Source: Prevotella sp. (GTDB lineage Bacteria; Bacteroidota; Bacteroidia; Bacteroidales; Bacteroidaceae). Taken from it: a stretch of 9,120 nucleotides of DNA. Below, in pieces: positions 5,264 through 9,120 of this stretch. Within the stretch, counting starts at the first letter, position 1, and every line of letters begins with the position of its first letter. The notes below the pieces were generated by a model. It saw only the letters and a program-made list of their open reading frames with translations, made no database searches and was not told the DNA's origin. A program made the translations under genes and the position numbers. Location of the stretch: NCBI GenBank assembly GCA_022732315.1, contig JAIJUV010000097.1, positions 1 through 9,120 of the forward strand. The letters run 5' to 3'.

Positions 5264-6832
5264 TTATTCTATCTTCCAGTCTGTGATGTTGTGCGTTGCC
5301 ATATCAAAGTTGATACCCACTTTCACGATAGGCAGACCGGTAAGAGCAAATCGCTTGGGGTATTCTTTCAGGTCTATCTGCTTCATCGCAACACTTGCAT
5401 CCTGATTTAGCTTCAGCTCCACGATATAGAGATGGGTGGATGAGCGAAGTACCATATCTACTCTGCCCTTTGGTGTGCGAACCTCTACATCAACCATATA
5501 GGCAGAGAGCAGGGTGAAAATGACAAACAGCATCTGCTGATAATGACCCTCATAGTCGGTATTGTCGCAATAGGGTACGGTGGCAAGGAATGTCTGGAGA
5601 TGCTGCAATGCCAGCTCCATGTCTTCCTTGTTCAGGGCACGAGCCATGTTGCGAACGGTATTGTTGGTGGCTACCGTATTAGGAGTGACATAATAAGGTA
5701 TGAGTGCCTTGGTTAATCCGATGCGCACTTCCCTGTTGGGAATGCCCAGGAAATATGAATCATACTCCTTGTCATAACCCTTGATGGTGATATATCCGCT
5801 CTGATAGAGGAGAGGAGTGAGGGTGGTCATCGTTCCGGCTTCTGTAGGCGCATCAAAGTCGGAGGCATCAGCTTCCATTCCTTCGGCAAAGTCGGTGTAT
5901 GCCGTATCGTACTTCTTCATCATGTTGATGAGGTAAGTTGGCGTGCCTGAGGTAAACCAATAATAGTCCAACTTTCCCTTAGTCATGGCATTGAGCAGGC
6001 TGAAAGGATTGAATACATCTGGCGAATTGGCAGAGAAATGGTAGCCATCGTAATAGTCACGTAGTGCCTCTATGGTCTCTTCTCTGTTTTTGCCTAGTTT
6101 CTCTCCCAGGTTGTCGATGTCTGCCGACATCTGGGTTAGCAATTCTTCTTTGGTGATGCCGCAGATGCCCGCATATTCATCGTCCATGCTCACATTGGTG
6201 ATATTGTTCAGCTCGCTGAAGATACTAAGTTGTGAGAACTTGGTGATGCCAGTCAAGAAGACAAAGCGGAGATGAGGCTCGCATTTTTTCAATGGACTAT
6301 AGAAATTGCGCATTTCTTCACGAAGCACTTTTAGCTTGTCTGTCTCATGTACCACATCCAGCAAAGGGGCATCGTATTCGTCTATGACAACTACTACCTG
6401 CTTGCCTGTTTGTCTGTAGAGGGTGTCTATCAGGTTGTTTAGCCTGATGTTGGGGTCTATATGGTCACTCTTTACGCCAAATCGTTCCTCATTATTCTTT
6501 AGAATGTAAAGGAGATAACGATGTAGACCATCTATATCCAAATGTTTGCCACCAGACATGTCAAAGTGGAGCACAGGATATTCTGTCCACTCTTTTTCTA
6601 GCTTCTCAATGGCAAGTCCCTTGAAGAGTTCCTTCTTGCCCTCAAAATAGCTTTGGAAAGTGGATGTTAACAACGACTTGCCGAAACGGCGTGGACGGCT
6701 CAAGAAGAAATGCTTGCCACCGCCATGAGTCATGCGATAGACGTATTCCGTCTTGTCAACATACAGCAGATTACGATTGATAATCTCTGAAAATGTCTGG
6801 ATTCCCACTGGGTATAATTTCAATGCTGCCAT
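5264..6832 (-). CDS. AAA-ATPase-like protein with C-terminal PD-(D/E)XK nuclease domain
   Basis: The 522-residue protein combines an N-terminal AAA-ATPase-like domain (Pfam AAA-ATPase_like type) with a C-terminal PD-(D/E)XK domain (PDDEXK_9 type). Visible are LYVDKTEYVYRM (23-34), a Walker A-like SRPRRFGKS (45-53) in which the first glycine is replaced by serine, Walker B VVVVIDEYD (146-154), and the family block FVFLTGITKFSQLSIFSELNN (190-210). The nuclease core is GRVDMVL (456-462) with D459, VELK (471-474) with E472 and K474, and Q485 in MKQID, so the catalytic set looks intact. No signal peptide: cytoplasmic. The family occurs in many copies per genome in Bacteroidetes; its biological role is not established to my knowledge. 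It has its own promoter and terminator and no partner gene. TTAGGAAG before the ATG offers a Shine-Dalgarno-like AGGA, supporting this start. Product family is firm; DNA cleavage is inferred only from the motif. Confidence 0.92.
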   Translation of the reverse strand: MAALKLYPVGIQTFSEIINRNLLYVDKTEYVYRMTHGGGKHFFLSRPRRFGKSLLTSTFQSYFEGKKELFKGLAIEKLEKEWTEYPVLHFDMSGGKHLDIDGLHRYLLYILKNNEERFGVKSDHIDPNIRLNNLIDTLYRQTGKQVVVVIDEYDAPLLDVVHETDKLKVLREEMRNFYSPLKKCEPHLRFVFLTGITKFSQLSIFSELNNITNVSMDDEYAGICGITKEELLTQMSADIDNLGEKLGKNREETIEALRDYYDGYHFSANSPDVFNPFSLLNAMTKGKLDYYWFTSGTPTYLINMMKKYDTAYTDFAEGMEADASDFDAPTEAGTMTTLTPLLYQSGYITIKGYDKEYDSYFLGIPNREVRIGLTKALIPYYVTPNTVATNNTVRNMARALNKEDMELALQHLQTFLATVPYCDNTDYEGHYQQMLFVIFTLLSAYMVDVEVRTPKGRVDMVLRSSTHLYIVELKLNQDASVAMKQIDLKEYPKRFALTGLPIVKVGINFDMATHNITDWKIE

Positions 6833-6864
6833 CTTCCTAAGTGTTTGATTTTAATACTATGGTG

Positions 6865-6895
6865 CAAAAGTAATACATTTATTTGAGATTCCAAA
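6865..6895 (-). promoter_or_regulatory. Predicted promoter of the AAA/PD-DEXK gene
   Basis: On the minus strand TACTTTTG (6872 down to 6865) matches TAnnTTTG exactly and TTTG (6895 down to 6892) lies 19 nt upstream. A start near 6858 would give a leader of about 25 nt ending in the GGAAG ribosome-binding sequence before the ATG. Confidence 0.7.
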
Positions 6896-7037
6896 ACTTT
6901 TCATTATTTTTTTTGTCTCGCCATTGGTGAGGGGGGAGACCTGTTACTCACGTAGAATGAGCTTATTCGGATGCTAAAGTACAAATAATATTCGGAAAAA
7001 CGATACAAAATATCTTGTTTTTTACAATAAATTACGA

Positions 7038-7076
7038 ATTGCATCATTTTTGCTTGATATGATAGCAAAATGCAAT
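7038..7076. promoter_or_regulatory. Interrupted dyad with GCAAAA/TTTTGC half-sites upstream of asnB
   Basis: ATTGCAT (7038-7044) pairs with ATGCAAT (7070-7076), and inside it TTTGCT (7049-7054) pairs with AGCAAA (7064-7069), leaving a 4-nt bulge on one side and a 9-nt loop. The right half, GCAAAATGCAA (7065-7075), recurs exactly at 7127-7137. It lies about 100 bp before the predicted asnB promoter, so it could be an operator or only A/T-rich chance symmetry. Confidence 0.35.
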
Positions 7077-7147
7077 GTTTGTGTGTTTAAATACTTTTAA
7101 ATTGTTATGCATCGTGTTAATGTAGTGCAAAATGCAAGTAAACCTTC

Positions 7148-7176
7148 TTTTATTCTAGCAAAAAGTTGTAATTTTG
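7148..7176 (+). promoter_or_regulatory. Predicted asnB promoter
   Basis: TAATTTTG (7169-7176) fits the -7 consensus TAnnTTTG. The -33 box is weak: TTTT at 7148-7151 is 17 nt upstream and no TTTG is present at the usual spacing. Transcription would begin near 7183, giving a leader of about 50 nt. An inverted pair, GCAAAA (7158-7163) and TTTTGC (7172-7177), overlaps the -7 box. Confidence 0.5.
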
Positions 7177-7231
7177 CAGCCGAAACATAACAATATGTTA
7201 GAAATAACCATAAAAGAAAGGAAAAGATATT

Positions 7232-9019
7232 ATGTGTGGAATCGTATCTATCTTCAATATTCAGGAGCAAACTCCTGAATTGCGACAGCAAGCGCTTCGT
7301 ATGAGCCAGAAGATCCGCCATCGCGGACCAGACTGGAGCGGCATCTATTGTGGTGGTTCCGCTATCCTGGCACATGAGCGTCTGAGCATCGTTGACCCAG
7401 AAAGTGGTCGCCAACCTTTGTTTGCACCAGATAAGAAACAGGTGCTTGCCGTAAACGGTGAGATTTACAATCATCAGAATATCCGTGCCCGCTTTGCCGG
7501 TAAATACCAGTATCAGACGGGTTCCGACTGCGAGGTGATTCTTTCTCTCTATCGTGAGATGCGAGCAGATTCCGACTTTGATACCTTAATATATAAAGGT
7601 GAGGATGCGCTCCACGCCCGTATCACCCAGATGCTCGAAGAGCTGAACGGCATCTTTGCCTTCGCCCTTTACGATGCCGAGCGTGATGAATTCCTCATCG
7701 CCCGCGACCCTATCGGCGTAATTCCTCTTTATATTGGTTATGATAAGGATGGAAAAGTGCTGGTAGCAAGCGAGTTGAAGGCTCTGGAAGGTCAGTGCGA
7801 CCACTACGAGCCATTCCTCCCGGGTCATTATTACTATAGCAAGAACCCTGGCATGAAGCGCTACTACACCCGCGACTGGTTTGAGTATGCCGCCATGCAG
7901 AAGAAATATCAGATAGATGATAAAAAGAAGGCTGAAGCCCAGCTGAAGGATGCGGAACCTCAGGAAGAGGCAGCCGTGAAGGAGATTCACGATGCCCTGG
8001 AGGCTTCGGTAAAGCGCCAGCTGATGAGCGATGTGCCTTACGGCGTATTGCTGAGCGGCGGTCTTGATTCATCTGTCATCTCTGCCGTAGCCGAGAAATA
8101 TTCTTCTACCCGTGTGGAGAATGGTGGCGAAACCAAGGCCTACTGGCCACGTCTGCACTCCTTTGCCGTGGGCTTGAAGGGTGCGCCTGATTTGGCAAAG
8201 GCACGACTGGTAGCCGAGCACATCGGAACCGTGCATCACGAAATCAACTACACCATCCAGGAAGGTTTGGATGCCATCCGTGATGTCATCTACTTCATCG
8301 AGACCTACGATGTTACCACCGTGCGTGCCTCTACCCCGATGTATCTGCTGGCGAGAGTCATCCGTAGCATGGGTATCAAGATGGTGCTTTCCGGCGAGGG
8401 AGCCGACGAGGTGTTCGGAGGCTATCTCTACTTCCACAAAGCGCCTGATGCCAAGGCTTTCCACGAGGAAACCGTGCGCAAGTTGGGCAAGCTCTATCTC
8501 TACGATTGTCTGAGAGCCAACAAGAGTCTGGCTGCATGGGGCATCGAGGGCCGTGTGCCTTTCCTGGATAAGGAGTTCCTGGATGTAGCCATGGGCATGA
8601 ACCCTGTGCTGAAGATGTGTCCGGATAAGACCATCGAGAAAAAAGTGGTTCGTGAGGCATTCGCCGATCTGCTTCCTGAAGAAGTGGCATGGCGCCAGAA
8701 GGAGCAGTTCTCCGATGGCGTGGGCTATTCATGGATTGATACCCTGAAGCAGATTACGGCATCTGCCGTCAGCGATGAGCAGATGGCGCATGCTGCCGAG
8801 CGATTCCCTATCAATCCTCCTCAGAACAAGGAGGAGTATTATTATCGCTCTATTTTCGCCGAGCATTTCCCAAGCGACAGCGCTGCCAAGAGCGTGCCTA
8901 GCGTGCCAAGCGTAGCCTGCTCTACAGCCGAAGCCCTTGCCTGGGATGCCTCTTTCAAAAACCAGAACGACCCTAGCGGCAGAGCCGTGGCGGGAGTTCA
9001 CGAACAGGCGTATAAATAG
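7232..9019 (+). CDS. asnB: Asparagine synthase B, glutamine-hydrolysing
   Basis: AsnB makes asparagine from aspartate, ATP and glutamine in the cytoplasm. The N-terminal glutaminase domain starts with the required Met-Cys (C2 becomes the catalytic N-terminal residue) and has R50 in AHERLSIVD, N75-G76-E77 in VNGEIYNH and D99 in TGSDCEV, matching the E. coli glutamine-binding set shifted by one. The synthetase domain has the ATP-pyrophosphatase loop SGGLDSS (275-281), IETYDVTTVRASTPMYLLAR (356-375) and SGEGADEVFGGY (387-398), and ends with the family-typical VPSVACSTAEALAWD and PSGRAVAGVH. At 595 residues it is about 40 longer than the roughly 555 I recall for E. coli and Bacteroides; the excess lies at about residues 108-133 and 222-250. 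The start is fixed by Cys2; GAAAGGAAAAG upstream is a weak ribosome site. It is monocistronic here, with a REP-like element starting just after its stop. Confidence 0.97.
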   Translation: MCGIVSIFNIQEQTPELRQQALRMSQKIRHRGPDWSGIYCGGSAILAHERLSIVDPESGRQPLFAPDKKQVLAVNGEIYNHQNIRARFAGKYQYQTGSDCEVILSLYREMRADSDFDTLIYKGEDALHARITQMLEELNGIFAFALYDAERDEFLIARDPIGVIPLYIGYDKDGKVLVASELKALEGQCDHYEPFLPGHYYYSKNPGMKRYYTRDWFEYAAMQKKYQIDDKKKAEAQLKDAEPQEEAAVKEIHDALEASVKRQLMSDVPYGVLLSGGLDSSVISAVAEKYSSTRVENGGETKAYWPRLHSFAVGLKGAPDLAKARLVAEHIGTVHHEINYTIQEGLDAIRDVIYFIETYDVTTVRASTPMYLLARVIRSMGIKMVLSGEGADEVFGGYLYFHKAPDAKAFHEETVRKLGKLYLYDCLRANKSLAAWGIEGRVPFLDKEFLDVAMGMNPVLKMCPDKTIEKKVVREAFADLLPEEVAWRQKEQFSDGVGYSWIDTLKQITASAVSDEQMAHAAERFPINPPQNKEEYYYRSIFAEHFPSDSAAKSVPSVPSVACSTAEALAWDASFKNQNDPSGRAVAGVHEQAYK

Positions 9020-9026
9020 TCAATTT

Positions 9027-9120
9027 AAGTTTCGCAAGTAGGCTCCACACGCCCTGAAAGGGCAGAAGCTCCTAGCCCAGGGCAACGCCCTGGGTATAAA
9101 AGTAATCAGCAAGGCGCCCT
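9027..9120 (+). repeat. REP-like palindromic element, right copy, cut by the window end
   Basis: Starting 8 nt after the asnB stop, AAGTTTCG (9027-9034) is followed by GCCCT-GAA-AGGGC (9051-9063) and CCCAGGGC-AAC-GCCCTGGG (9076-9094), then after a 19-nt linker the beginning of a third unit, CGCCCT (9115-9120). Positions 9042-9095 are a perfect inverted copy of 90-143. The third unit stands where the left copy also has its CGCCCTG palindrome, at 20 nt. Transcripts from asnB run into these hairpins, so the element may also serve as terminator or 3'-end protection, though no T-run follows within the window. Confidence 0.85.

Larger units (their letters stand above)
6833..7231. other. Divergent A/T-rich intergenic region between the AAA/PD-DEXK gene and asnB
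   Basis: This 399-bp region holds no convincing gene. It contains a minus-strand promoter near 6865-6895, a plus-strand promoter near 7148-7176, and repeated GCAAAA-containing motifs with a dyad around 7038-7076. One patch, about 6915-6961, is markedly more G/C-rich than its surroundings and includes a run of six G; I cannot assign it. No tRNA or recognised riboswitch was seen. Confidence 0.7.

Noticed and set aside
7097..7474. 125-codon minus-strand open frame over the asnB promoter and 5' end
   Set aside because: Overlaps the strongly supported AsnB N-terminus and the promoter region and resembles no protein family I know.
1..9120. Composite transposon or integrative element bounded by the end repeats
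   Set aside because: The interval contains a housekeeping asnB and a catabolic operon, no mobility genes, and the copies continue as multi-unit palindromic clusters. No target-site duplication could be identified.

Overview
The window looks like chromosomal DNA of a gut Bacteroidales, most likely Prevotella/Segatella (S. copri-like). This rests on remembered similarity and on three sequence signs: an AsnB resembling Bacteroides/Prevotella AsnB, a GH92/GH125 mannosidase pair with signal peptides, and promoters of the Bacteroidetes type (TTTG near -33, TAnnTTTG near -7) with A/T-rich leaders. No database search was possible, so the genus is an inference.

Layout, left to right. (1) 1-158: a cluster of REP-like palindromes, including a 22-bp perfect inverted repeat and a 54-bp block that recurs in inverted orientation at the right end. 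(2) 223-1215 (+): an orphan phage-type antirepressor with BRO-N, coiled-coil and KilAC parts. (3) 1219-1301: two hairpins, the second a likely bidirectional terminator between convergent genes. (4) 2838-5015 then 1324-2808 (both -): a two-gene operon for a GH92 alpha-mannosidase and a GH125 exo-alpha-1,6-mannosidase. Its promoter is predicted near 5116-5147 and its leader carries small repeats and dyads. (5) 5179-5214: a terminator hairpin. (6) 5264-6832 (-): an AAA-ATPase-like/PD-(D/E)XK protein of the type found in many copies in Bacteroidetes, with its own promoter. (7) 6833-7231: a divergent, A/T-rich intergenic region. (8) 7232-9019 (+): asnB, glutamine-hydrolysing asparagine synthase. 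(9) 9027-9120: the second REP-like element, cut by the window end.

The two mannosidases should work together in the periplasm, GH92 trimming alpha-1,2/1,3 mannose branches and GH125 removing alpha-1,6-linked mannose, as in degradation of high-mannose N-glycans or yeast mannan. No SusC/SusD, sensor or other polysaccharide-utilisation gene lies beside them. AsnB is housekeeping. The antirepressor and the AAA/PD-DEXK protein are accessory single genes without partners.

I do not see a clear new multi-gene system. The points most worth following up are the modular palindromic element at both ends, the two leader dyads of the mannosidase operon, and the unknown role of the AAA/PD-DEXK protein.
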